A stretch of 64,000 nucleotides of DNA from Bacteroides uniformis (GTDB lineage Bacteria; Bacteroidota; Bacteroidia; Bacteroidales; Bacteroidaceae). The position numbers were made by a program, and so were the translations under genes. Where the stretch lies: positions 633,501 through 697,500 of the forward strand of contig NZ_CP102263.1 of NCBI RefSeq assembly GCF_025147485.1, in the 5' to 3' direction. Below are positions 1 through 9,074 of this stretch, one piece after another; positions within the stretch are counted from its first letter, which is position 1; each line of letters begins with the position of its first letter. The notes under the pieces were generated by a model that saw only the letters and a program-made list of their open reading frames with translations, was not told where the DNA came from and did not search any database.

Positions 1-666
1 ATACTTCTGCCAGGTTCCCTCAAATAACATAATACGAGACTCAAAAGCATTCACCACATGCCGATTTACACAAAGCCCATCTGTTCCATCAGCCTCTTTT
101 ACATTGTCTGCAGCAAATTCCAAGTCTTCCAACACTTTATCCATTACAAAATCTCTGGAATCTCTCCCTTTATAAAGAGCTTTTTCATCCGTATTATCTA
201 CAACATGGTCATAATATGGAACATCACCAAACATCCTTACCAAACGAGCATATTCCATACCACGGAAGAAGCGTGCTACGCCTATCCAATGGTTCTTAAC
301 GCTCTCAGGCAAGGTGGAATTTACAAGTCCGTCACACACAAGGTTAATACGGCGAACGTTTGCAAAAGACCAGTCGGCACTAGTTGCAGGGGCTGTATTT
401 GTAAAGAAAGTCGCTTCTTTCTGCGCCAAATCATCTACCCAATTAGCAACATTAGTTCCGTCGAAAAAATCCGATTTCACCCAACCGCTTTGATAACCGG
501 TAAAATAAATATCATACCATCCATATATCGTAGAGCGAATATTATTCTCACTATTATAGAAATCTGCACTATTCTCTATCTGATCCATAGGCGGACGATC
601 CAGAAAGTCCGAGCAGGAAGAGAGACCAGCAGCCAATGCTAAAACTGCAAATATTTTTGTTTTCAT
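1..666 (-). CDS. SusD/RagB-like outer-membrane lipoprotein, N-terminal part (runs off the window)
   Basis: Only the first 222 codons are in the window; the 3' part lies before base 1. The start at 666 gives MKTKIFAVLALAAGLSSCSD, a signal peptide with a lipobox cysteine, followed by FLDRPPMDQI, the usual SusD N-terminus after the lipid anchor. Later residues (WSFANVRRINLV, EYARLVMFGDVPYYD) match the TPR-like helical part of SusD proteins. SusD proteins are surface glycan-binding partners that cap their SusC channel. It begins 7 bp after the stop of the susC gene at 674-3997 and is co-transcribed with it. The substrate cannot be told from this fragment. Confidence 0.9.
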   Translation of the reverse strand, partial: MKTKIFAVLALAAGLSSCSDFLDRPPMDQIENSADFYNSENNIRSTIYGWYDIYFTGYQSGWVKSDFFDGTNVANWVDDLAQKEATFFTNTAPATSADWSFANVRRINLVCDGLVNSTLPESVKNHWIGVARFFRGMEYARLVRMFGDVPYYDHVVDNTDEKALYKGRDSRDFVMDKVLEDLEFAADNVKEADGTDGLCVNRHVVNAFESRIMLFEGTWQKY

Positions 667-673
667 AATTTTA

Positions 674-3600
674 TTAGAATGTAAGTTGAACACCAAATGA
701 AATAGATCTCATAAACGGATAACTCTTACCAAATTTGTACTCACCGTTAGAAGCAGCAGCTTTCTCTGTCGTTTCAGGGTCAACCGGAATATTAGTGTGA
801 TCAAACTCGAACAAGTTTTCCGCACTAACATAAATACGACCACTTGTAAAAGTTATTACTTTCATCCATTTTTCCGGAACAGTATAACCTAATGTAATAT
901 TCTTACAACGCAAATATGACATGTTCTGCAAATAACGAGTTTGACGCAGGAAATTCTGTCCGTTGTTTATCCAAGAGTGAGAAGTCGGTGTAGGATAGAA
1001 TGCATCTGTATTTTCAGGAGTCCAATAATCCATCTGATGCTCTAACCACCCTTCGCCTGGCATAAATCCCGGAATACCAGTTTGCCCAACAGCCCATACA
1101 TCTCTTGAGCCAATACCTTGGAAGAATGTGCTGAAGTCAAAATCCTTATATGTCAATGCTACAGAGAAACCGTATTCAAAGTTTGGTAAAGTATTACCAA
1201 TGCGTTTCAAGTCACCATGATCCTCCAAAGTCTGTTCACCATAAGTAATCTCACCATTACCGTCCAAATCTTTATATTTTACATCACCCGGACCATATTT
1301 GAATGCACCGGTTTCATACAATGCCTGCGAAGGTACTTTATTGGTATCAATAAACCATTTTCCATCTGCATCTTGATAGCAGTCTTCATATTGGAACAGA
1401 CGATCTGTCTCATATCCCCAGATTTCACCTATAATCTTGCCTTCGTAGTTACCATAAATATTCTTATTCGGGTTGTTATACTTCGTAATCTTTTCGCGAA
1501 TCTTAGATAAAGTTGCACGTGCTGTTAAACCAAGCCCACAAGCAAATCTTTTATTATAATCTATTGACAACTCAAAGCCGCGTCCTTGTAATTCCCCGGA
1601 ATTAACCTTAGGCATTGTTGTGCTTCCGAAAGTAGAAGGCAATGTTTCACCTGGTGAATGCATATCAGAAGTAGTACGCTGATACCAGTCAAAACTGACA
1701 CCAAGTTCATTATTGAAAAAACGGGCATCAAAACCCAGATCAATAGTAGTAACACGTTCCCAAGTCAATGACGGAGAAACAACGGAAGGAATACCAATAT
1801 AAGGTACTTGCTTACCATCAATCACCCAGCCCGAGGACTTATTTACAGACATTACAGAAAGGAAAGAGTTGGCAGCTACATCCTGATTACCAATTGTACC
1901 CCAAGAACCGCGTACTTTAAAATCAGAAAGAACTGGTTTTGCCCATTTCATAAAAGTTTCTTCACTTAAACGCCATCCAGCAGAAACAGAAGGAAACAGA
2001 GCCCATTGATCTCCCGAGGGAAATTTAGAAGAACCATCATAGCGTGCATTCACCTCAAGAAGATATTTACCCATATAATCGTAGTTAATACGTCCGAAGA
2101 AACCGGCTGCCGCAAAATCATTATGATAGGTAGTACCATCTACATACTGATCACCAATGGCCAGATTAATTTCCGGTTTATCAAAGTTCACTAATGTCCG
2201 TCGGTCTGAACTATGACCCAGTTTTTCACGGGTTTCAGCATCCATACCGACCATCACTTTCAAGTTGTGCTTTTGTACAAAAGATTTTTCATAAGTGGCA
2301 TAAGCTTTGAAAGTATTGGACATTGTATATCGACTACGTTCAACTACACGATTATGGGTAGCACCATAAAAACTTGAATTATAAGTCAAAGGATTACTAC
2401 TGTTGAACATATCCCAACCACCAACTTCACCACCGTTACGCTTCTGATAATCATTAAGTAGAGCGAAAGTGTAGTCAAAATTAATGGCCAAATCCTTAAT
2501 CGGATTAATAGTAGTTCCTAAATTAACACGAGTAAAGTTATTAGTTAAACTTTCACGATTAGCCTGTGCTATCTCAGTCATAGCTGAACGGAAAGGAATC
2601 CCCTGGTAATCAGCATAAGGATAGAAAGAAGGCCAACGCAACAAATAGTACCAAACGTCTGTATAACCACTTGTGTATTGATATGGTTCTGATTTTGTGG
2701 AACGAGAGAACATAACATTTGCTCTCACAGACCACCAGTCACGAATCTGTGTATTGACATTGGCATTGAAATTATAACGGTCATACTCATCTGTATTAAC
2801 CTTTAAAATACCTTGTTGATTCAAATAGCCTAAACTAATATTATAGGTTGTCTTATCACTACCGCCGCTGACAGAAAGATTATGCTTCTGTTGGGGAGTC
2901 CAATCTTTCATAAACATATCTAACGGATCAAACTGACGATAAAAATAATACTTGCCACCACGTTCTTCAAAATCTCTACCTAATTGCATTTCGCCTAATT
3001 CCGATTGTGACATTCCACCATAAGTGTTGTACCATTCCTTCATCTTCTGAACTGCAATTTCATCGACATTATATCCTATCGAACTTACAGTAGAAGCGCC
3101 GCTTCTATTGGCAGCCAGTAACATAGCTTGTGCTCCCTCATAGGTTTTAGCGACTTGTGGCATCACAGTCGGAGTACTCCAAGAGAAGTTATTAGAGTAG
3201 GTAACACGCGGTTTATCATTTTTTTTACCAGTCTTTGTCGTAATCAAGACTACCCCCCAGGCAGCACGTGTACCATAAATAGAAGCAGATGCAGCATCTT
3301 TCAAGACAGAGATGCTGGCAATATCGTCCGGATTCACCAAACTTAAACTGGGAACTTCCACATTATCCACCAAAATCAGTGGACTTGTCCCTTCCGTAGC
3401 ACTCAAAGAACCAGTAGCACCACGCAACTTGATATTAGAATCAACGCCAATACCTCCTACATTAGTCGTGATACTCAAACCAGGAGTTATACCTTGCAAA
3501 GCTTTTGCAATATCTGTTACCGGACGGCTTGCAATCGCCTCTTGGACATCTACATTAGCCACCGCACCGGTCAGGTTCACCTTTTTCTGTGCACCATAAC

Positions 3601-3997
3601 CTACTACGACAACTTCATCCAACAATTCCGTATCATCTTTCAAAACAACCTTCATTACCGAAGTTGCCTTAACTTCTTGAGTAGTATATCCCACAAATGA
3701 TACTTGCAGAATAGCACCGGGCTTTACATTTAATTTGGAAACTCCATCCAAATCCGTAATGCCACCATTGGTCGTACCTTTCTCAATGACATTGGCACCA
3801 ATAATAGGTTCACCTTTTGTATCTACAACTGTGACAGTTACAGAGATAGATTGCATCTGTTCTTGTACTCCTTGTGAGTCGTTGGATGCTGTTTGGGCAG
3901 CCATCACGTTGCCACTGCCTAAAAACAGAGCACAGATTGCCACCGCCGTAAAGAACTTACCATTGGCAAGTCCTCGTTTTTTGCGATCTTCATTCAT
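674..3997 (-). CDS. SusC/RagA-type TonB-dependent outer-membrane transporter
   Basis: This is a TonB-linked importer of the SusC class, 1107 aa, a usual length. The signal peptide ends near VMAAQ (about residue 35). A carboxypeptidase-regulatory-like domain (about 50-125; GEPIIGANVIEKGTTNGGI) precedes DEVVVVGYGAQKK, then the plug (about 130-255; VLKDAASASIYGTRAAWGVV) and a beta-barrel ending in SFGVQLTF with the terminal Phe typical of barrels. No STN domain is present, so direct signalling to an ECF sigma/anti-sigma pair is unlikely. Its first ~130 residues and its 171-nt upstream leader closely resemble those of the susC at 5657, pointing to duplication and shared control. It pairs with the SusD gene just downstream. 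Confidence 0.95.
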   Translation of the reverse strand: MNEDRKKRGLANGKFFTAVAICALFLGSGNVMAAQTASNDSQGVQEQMQSISVTVTVVDTKGEPIIGANVIEKGTTNGGITDLDGVSKLNVKPGAILQVSFVGYTTQEVKATSVMKVVLKDDTELLDEVVVVGYGAQKKVNLTGAVANVDVQEAIASRPVTDIAKALQGITPGLSITTNVGGIGVDSNIKLRGATGSLSATEGTSPLILVDNVEVPSLSLVNPDDIASISVLKDAASASIYGTRAAWGVVLITTKTGKKNDKPRVTYSNNFSWSTPTVMPQVAKTYEGAQAMLLAANRSGASTVSSIGYNVDEIAVQKMKEWYNTYGGMSQSELGEMQLGRDFEERGGKYYFYRQFDPLDMFMKDWTPQQKHNLSVSGGSDKTTYNISLGYLNQQGILKVNTDEYDRYNFNANVNTQIRDWWSVRANVMFSRSTKSEPYQYTSGYTDVWYYLLRWPSFYPYADYQGIPFRSAMTEIAQANRESLTNNFTRVNLGTTINPIKDLAINFDYTFALLNDYQKRNGGEVGGWDMFNSSNPLTYNSSFYGATHNRVVERSRYTMSNTFKAYATYEKSFVQKHNLKVMVGMDAETREKLGHSSDRRTLVNFDKPEINLAIGDQYVDGTTYHNDFAAAGFFGRINYDYMGKYLLEVNARYDGSSKFPSGDQWALFPSVSAGWRLSEETFMKWAKPVLSDFKVRGSWGTIGNQDVAANSFLSVMSVNKSSGWVIDGKQVPYIGIPSVVSPSLTWERVTTIDLGFDARFFNNELGVSFDWYQRTTSDMHSPGETLPSTFGSTTMPKVNSGELQGRGFELSIDYNKRFACGLGLTARATLSKIREKITKYNNPNKNIYGNYEGKIIGEIWGYETDRLFQYEDCYQDADGKWFIDTNKVPSQALYETGAFKYGPGDVKYKDLDGNGEITYGEQTLEDHGDLKRIGNTLPNFEYGFSVALTYKDFDFSTFFQGIGSRDVWAVGQTGIPGFMPGEGWLEHQMDYWTPENTDAFYPTPTSHSWINNGQNFLRQTRYLQNMSYLRCKNITLGYTVPEKWMKVITFTSGRIYVSAENLFEFDHTNIPVDPETTEKAAASNGEYKFGKSYPFMRSISFGVQLTF

Positions 3998-4404
3998 AAG
4001 TGATTGATGATTTTGTTAATTAAACCAGTTTTTCAAAATTAGGGTAAGGGAATCATATAGTTCGGATTAGTCAGACTATTTCCGAAGGCTTCTTTAATTT
4101 CTCATAGGCGTTTTCTTTATTTAAAGGTTCACATTTTTATATTATCTCTCTTTTTTCTATTTATTTACCAAGTCCAGACGGAACTTAGTTATATATTATA
4201 CAAGGTTAAAATCTTATTATTAACTCTATTGGTTGTTTTAAGAGATAAAAAACTCGTTATTAAAAAGGTGAGAAATGATGATTCATTTATGAGCTAAAAA
4301 GATACATAAAATTATTTAATATCAAGAAATTCCTTTGCATTTATTTAACTATATATTTTATACATTTCAAAAAAGGTTAACTACCTTGAAATTATATAAA
4401 GAAT
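3998..4404 (-). promoter_or_regulatory. AT-rich leader and control region of the first susC, with conserved operator
   Basis: This 407-bp gene-free stretch carries no convincing ORF. On the minus strand AAGTTCCGTCTGGACTTGG (4168-4186) lies 171 nt before the susC start, the same distance as in the second susC. Between motif and start codon the two leaders align almost throughout, sharing words such as GAGATAATATAAA, GAACCTTTAAA or AAACCTTTAAA, GCCTATG and TTCCCTTACCCTAA or TACCCTTACCCTAA, and ending in ATCATCAATCA before the ATG. No clear TAnnTTTG -7 box is visible near the motif. Shared regulation by one activator, perhaps a hybrid two-component regulator outside the window, is inferred. Confidence 0.7.
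4369..4388 (-). terminator. Weak candidate terminator after the BadF-type kinase
   Basis: On the minus strand, just past the kinase stop at 4405, AAGGT-TAACT-ACCTT forms a 5-bp stem followed by a run of six T. The stem is short and AT-rich, so this is only a candidate. Confidence 0.35.
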
Positions 4405-5253
4405 TTAAGGTTCTTCTATATTTAAAGAATGGAATTCAATCAGGCCATTCATTGGTGTTTCTTCAATGATTTCCAGTTCGATGCCAAATTCACGGGCAAC
4501 TTCCCGCAAAATGGTCGCGTAGCTGTAAGCCAATGAACCCACAAAACGAATAGGATAATTTTTGTAGTCATATTGGCAGACATTACGAGTAAAGAAATTT
4601 CTCAGATTACCGGTAATCAGCTCAAATACATAGTCATCATTGGTATAATCAGCCAAAAAATAAGATATAGTAGACAAAAAGCGATTGGGGAACGGGCGGT
4701 TATACACAGATTCCATAACCTCATTCGGACTTATACGGAACTTCTCAAAGAAATCCGCCGTTACATCTTTAGGAGCCAAACCTTTCAGTACATCAGACAA
4801 GAACATTTTGCCCAATACAGCACCACTACCCTCATCCCCCAGGATGTAACCTCCTGCCCGGACATTCTTTACAACGATTTTCCCATCATAAAAACATGAG
4901 TTTGAGCCGGTTCCCAAAATACAAGCAATGCCGGCCTCGCATTTGAACAAGCCACGTGCAGCTGCCAGCAAATCACTCTCTACCTGAATTGGAGTTTTGA
5001 ATTGTGCTACCAATGAAGCTCCCAATACATTTTTCTTTTCATAAGAAGTACATCCGGCACCATAATAATAGACTTGTTCCAATTTCCTTTTGAAAAAATG
5101 CTCGGGTAATCCTAACCGCACACTTCGGCTAATCTCTCTTCTCGTTTGAAAGAAAGGATTTAAGCCCTCTGTGAAGGCTCGCTGTATCAGACGATTATCT
5201 TCAACCAGCGCCCATTCTGTTCTCGTAGAACCACTTTCTGCAATTAGTTTCAT
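4405..5253 (-). CDS. BadF/BadG-type sugar kinase (GlcNAc or MurNAc kinase-like)
   Basis: This 282-aa cytoplasmic ATPase has the ASKHA fold of N-acetylglucosamine kinase-like proteins. The phosphate-1 loop is AESGSTRTEW (residues 4-13), phosphate-2 is ILGTGSNS (about 112-119) and GDEGSGA (about 139-145) is the sugar/ATP hinge motif. It is a paralogue of the kinase at 35354, sharing GLNPFFQ or GTNPFFQ, YYGAGC or FYGAGC, and PFPNRFL. Oddly, the usual phosphate-1 aspartate (ADSGSTKTDW in the paralogue) is Glu here and the later Asp is also Glu. It lies between two SusC/D systems, suggesting that their glycan contains amino sugars, but the substrate is not proven. Confidence 0.85.
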   Translation of the reverse strand: MKLIAESGSTRTEWALVEDNRLIQRAFTEGLNPFFQTRREISRSVRLGLPEHFFKRKLEQVYYYGAGCTSYEKKNVLGASLVAQFKTPIQVESDLLAAARGLFKCEAGIACILGTGSNSCFYDGKIVVKNVRAGGYILGDEGSGAVLGKMFLSDVLKGLAPKDVTADFFEKFRISPNEVMESVYNRPFPNRFLSTISYFLADYTNDDYVFELITGNLRNFFTRNVCQYDYKNYPIRFVGSLAYSYATILREVAREFGIELEIIEETPMNGLIEFHSLNIEEP

Positions 5254-5656
5254 AGGTAGTTAGTTTTAGAATTGAATACAAATATATAGCTTTTTTTAAT
5301 CTTTCCAAGGCTATTTCAAGAAAAAATCATTTTACTGGCCATACATCTCCCTTTTGCTCATATCCTCAATCATCCAACAAAGTATTCCCACTTTTCCAAC
5401 GCAACCGCGTTTTAGTCAAAACAAGACGATAACAGACTAATAATAAGATACTATCTGACTGAATTCCAAGTTCCGTCTGGACTTGGCAAACAAATAGAAA
5501 AACAAGAGATAATATAAAGTTATAAACCTTTAAAAAGAGAAAATGCCTATGGAAAAAGAAACAATCCTGCAAGTTGAATAGTCTCACTATTCGGTCCTTA
5601 TTACCCTTACCCTAAATTTAAGAAGTATTTAATTAACAACAAATCATCAATCATTT
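5254..5656 (+). promoter_or_regulatory. Control region of the second susC, with palindromic operator
   Basis: This 403-bp stretch separates the divergent kinase and susC genes and carries no credible ORF. At 5466-5486 CCAAGT and ACTTGG arms flank TCCGTCTGG, and the core (5468-5486) is identical to the minus-strand motif at 4168-4186. It ends 171 nt before the start at 5657, and the leader that follows is homologous to the first susC leader. The motif is a good candidate binding site for a regulator common to both PULs. Confidence 0.7.
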
Positions 5657-8600
5657 ATGAATGAAGATCACAAAAAACGAGGACTAACACATAGCAAACT
5701 CCTCACAGCAGTGGCAATCAGCTCACTGTTATTAAGCAGCGGCAACGTGATGGCTGCACAAGCCAATCCTGATAATTCGCTTGGCGTAACAGAACAATTA
5801 CAAGCTATCACTATCAGCGGTTTAGTTATCGATGCAGCCGGCGAACCGATTATCGGTGCCAGCGTAGTAGAAAAAGGGACTACCAACGGCGGAATTACCG
5901 ACTTAGACGGTAAGTTTACATTGACCATAACACCGGGAGCAACACTAAAAATATCATTTGTGGGCTATCAGACACAAGAAGTGAAGGCAGCCAAAACGAT
6001 GAGAATAACTCTGAAAGAAGATACCGAGATGCTGGATGAAGTAGTAGTAGTAGGCTACGGTGTACAAAAGAAGGCTAACTTGACAGGAGCAGTTTCTACA
6101 GTGGACTTAAACAAGACAATGGCAGGTCGTCCACAACAAGATGTAGCCAAAGCATTGCAAGGGGCTGTTCCGGGACTAAGCATTCTCACCACAAGTGGTG
6201 CCATCGACGAGACAGCCTCCATGCGTATACGTGGTTTGGGGACATTGAGTAATGGAGAAGTCAGCAATCCACTCATTGTAGTGGACGGCGTTCCGATGGA
6301 TGACATTTCTTTCCTCGATACGCAAGACATCGAAAATATTTCCGTACTGAAGGACGCTTCCGCTTCCTCCATTTATGGAACGCGCGCCGCTTTCGGTGTG
6401 ATTCTAATCAATACCAAGAGCGCAAAGCCTAGCGAAAAGGTTACCATCAATTACAGCAACAATTTTGCATGGGATCAAGCTACTTACCTGCCGGACTATC
6501 CCGATGTACCCACACAATTAAAGATGGGTATCGAAGCCAGTATGAACGGTGGTGCCGGTATGCCTGAATTGTTCGGTATGTATTTCGACAAATTGTTACC
6601 TTACGCCGAAAAGTGGCAGCAACAGAACGGCGGCAAGACCGGCTACCGTCCTATGAACCTCTACCAAAGCGATAGTAACGTGGGTGACTATATCGTATTG
6701 GACGGCACTCCTTTTTATTATGCTGACTGGGATGTACAGGACATCTACTTCAACAAAGCTGCTCCTTCCATGAGCCACAATGTTTCTATACAAGGAACAT
6801 CTGGTAAGACCAATTACTACCTATCTTTCGGCTACAACGAAAAGCAAGGACAGATGAAGATTCACCCGGACGAACTAAAAAAGTACAATGCCTCAGTCAA
6901 TGTCACCACTAATGTTTACGACTGGCTACAGGTGGGTGCACGCATCAACTATAGTCGTAAGAACTATAAACGCCCGGACACATGGGCCAACACCTACCAA
7001 TATTTGTGGCGTTGGGGTTCTTATTTCATTCCTTCGGGCACAATCGACGGCTATGACACACGCGTCATGGCCATGCAGAAGCAAGCTGCCGATCGTGAAG
7101 TGACAACAGACCTGACCCGTATGAACACCTTCTTGAAAGCTGAAATCGTTAAAGGACTGACCCTTAATGCAGACTTTACATATGCCATTCAGAATATGAA
7201 CAGCGGTTCGCAGGACAACTCCGTTTACGGCATCAATTGGAGCGGGAAACCGGTACCCTCTTACATCGTCACTAAAGGCAATAGCGGCATCTGGAGAGAC
7301 TTTTCCAAACAGAACACATGGACGGCCAACGCATACGTAAACTATACCAAAACATTTGCCAAAAAACACAACCTGAATGTAATGGCAGGTGTCAACGCAG
7401 AAGAAGAGGAATACAAATATCTGTATGGTACCCGCAATGTGATGTACGATCAAGAGGGATACCCCGAACTGAATATGGCTGGCAAGGATGGACAAGATTT
7501 GAGTTGGAATCATACATCCCGCGCTTCTGCCGGTTATTTCGGCCGTATCAATTATGACTACAAAGGCATTTATTTATTGGAACTGAACGGACGTTACGAC
7601 GGTTCTTCCCGTTTCCCCCATACCGACCAGTGGGCCTTCTTCCCTTCTGCATCCATCGGCTACCGCTTCTCCGAAGAAGCCTACTTCGCCCCACTGAAAC
7701 ATATTGTCAGCAATGGTAAGTTGCGTGCTTCTTTTGGCGAAATCGGCAACGAGGCTGTGGGCGACTACATGTTCGAACAATTAATAAGCCAACGGTTGAA
7801 CAATAAAAGTACCGGCTATATCTATTGGATTGAAAACAATAATGCCAACGCTAATCTCCTGACCATGTATAACATGCCGGATTTGGTATCAAGTACTTTG
7901 ACCTGGGAGCGTATCCGCACCCTCAATATAGGTCTTGACCTGGGTCTCTTGAATGACGAACTGACTATAGGTTTCGACTGGTTCCAACGTGAGAATCGTG
8001 ACATGCTGGCACCGGCACAAGTATTGCCGAACACTCTGGGTGCTTCTGCTCCTTATGAAAATGCCGGTACCTTACGTACACGTGGATGGGAGTTGAACTT
8101 GAACTGGCGCCATACCTTCGGCGACTTCGACGTATATGCCAACTTCAACATCGGTGACTCCAAGACTAAAGTAACAAAGTGGGACAATGATTCCAAACTG
8201 CTCAGCACCTATTACACCGGTAAAACCTACGGTGACATTTTCGGTTTTGAAACCGACCGTTACTTCGAGGAAAAAGACTTCACCAGCCAAAATGCAGACG
8301 GCTCATGGAATTATGCAAACGGCATTGCAAGCCAGGCAGGACTGGAATCCGGTAATTTCCATTACGGCCCGGGAGACGTCAAGTTCAAGGATTTGGACGG
8401 CAATGGCAAGATTGACGGTGGAAAAGGCACAGCAGACGACCACGGCGATTTGAAAGTCATCGGAAACTCTATGCCACGCTACGAATACAGCTTCCATTTA
8501 GGCGGAGCGTGGAAAGGTATCGACCTTGACCTCTACTTCCAAGGTGTAGGCAAACGTGAGGACTGGACGACTTCTTCCCTAAACCTTCCCGCCATGGTAC

Positions 8601-9052
8601 ATGCCGACGTAGCCATCTATTCCCACCAAACAAGCTATAACAAAGTGCTTTGGAATTCAGACTATACCGCCATTACCGGTTATGAGGTAAATCAAGGCAA
8701 CCGTTATCCACGTCTTTATCGTGGTACAAATAATAGTGGAGGTACCGTATCCGGTATAGCTAACGGCTGCAACAACTACTATCCCCAATCCCGCTATTTG
8801 ACAGACATGTCCTATCTTCGTCTGAAGAACGTAACTGTGGGATATACCCTTCCGAAAGAGTGGACACGCAAAGCCTACATTGAGAAAGCACGTATCTACT
8901 TCAGTGGCAGCAACCTCTTTCTGCTCCACAAAGGGAATGACCTTCCAGTCGACCCCGAAATCAGTACAGGCAATGGACTTACAGCTGGTGGATGGGGACG
9001 TATAGCTCCTATTACACGCACATTCTCATTTGGAGTCCAGGTAACATTATAA
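5657..9052 (+). CDS. SusC/RagA-type TonB-dependent outer-membrane transporter
   Basis: This 1131-aa protein starts MNEDHKKRGLTHSKLLTAVA, almost the same signal peptide as the first susC. Its carboxypeptidase-regulatory-like domain (about 55-130) ends in DEVVVVGYGVQKK, followed by the plug (VLKDASASSIYGTRAAFGVI, about 235-254), a long barrel and the terminal FSFGVQVTL. There is no STN domain. It should import oligosaccharides with its SusD partner, which starts 22 bp downstream. The similar N-terminus and leader show a common origin with the divergent susC at 674-3997, while the barrels differ more, suggesting related but distinct ligands. Confidence 0.95.
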   Translation: MNEDHKKRGLTHSKLLTAVAISSLLLSSGNVMAAQANPDNSLGVTEQLQAITISGLVIDAAGEPIIGASVVEKGTTNGGITDLDGKFTLTITPGATLKISFVGYQTQEVKAAKTMRITLKEDTEMLDEVVVVGYGVQKKANLTGAVSTVDLNKTMAGRPQQDVAKALQGAVPGLSILTTSGAIDETASMRIRGLGTLSNGEVSNPLIVVDGVPMDDISFLDTQDIENISVLKDASASSIYGTRAAFGVILINTKSAKPSEKVTINYSNNFAWDQATYLPDYPDVPTQLKMGIEASMNGGAGMPELFGMYFDKLLPYAEKWQQQNGGKTGYRPMNLYQSDSNVGDYIVLDGTPFYYADWDVQDIYFNKAAPSMSHNVSIQGTSGKTNYYLSFGYNEKQGQMKIHPDELKKYNASVNVTTNVYDWLQVGARINYSRKNYKRPDTWANTYQYLWRWGSYFIPSGTIDGYDTRVMAMQKQAADREVTTDLTRMNTFLKAEIVKGLTLNADFTYAIQNMNSGSQDNSVYGINWSGKPVPSYIVTKGNSGIWRDFSKQNTWTANAYVNYTKTFAKKHNLNVMAGVNAEEEEYKYLYGTRNVMYDQEGYPELNMAGKDGQDLSWNHTSRASAGYFGRINYDYKGIYLLELNGRYDGSSRFPHTDQWAFFPSASIGYRFSEEAYFAPLKHIVSNGKLRASFGEIGNEAVGDYMFEQLISQRLNNKSTGYIYWIENNNANANLLTMYNMPDLVSSTLTWERIRTLNIGLDLGLLNDELTIGFDWFQRENRDMLAPAQVLPNTLGASAPYENAGTLRTRGWELNLNWRHTFGDFDVYANFNIGDSKTKVTKWDNDSKLLSTYYTGKTYGDIFGFETDRYFEEKDFTSQNADGSWNYANGIASQAGLESGNFHYGPGDVKFKDLDGNGKIDGGKGTADDHGDLKVIGNSMPRYEYSFHLGGAWKGIDLDLYFQGVGKREDWTTSSLNLPAMVHADVAIYSHQTSYNKVLWNSDYTAITGYEVNQGNRYPRLYRGTNNSGGTVSGIANGCNNYYPQSRYLTDMSYLRLKNVTVGYTLPKEWTRKAYIEKARIYFSGSNLFLLHKGNDLPVDPEISTGNGLTAGGWGRIAPITRTFSFGVQVTL

Positions 9053-9074
9053 CAACCTCAAAAACTTAAGAACA

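Noticed and set aside
1..5253. ECF sigma/anti-sigma control of the first SusC/D pairs
   Set aside because: Neither SusC has an STN signalling domain and no sigma or anti-sigma gene lies within the window.
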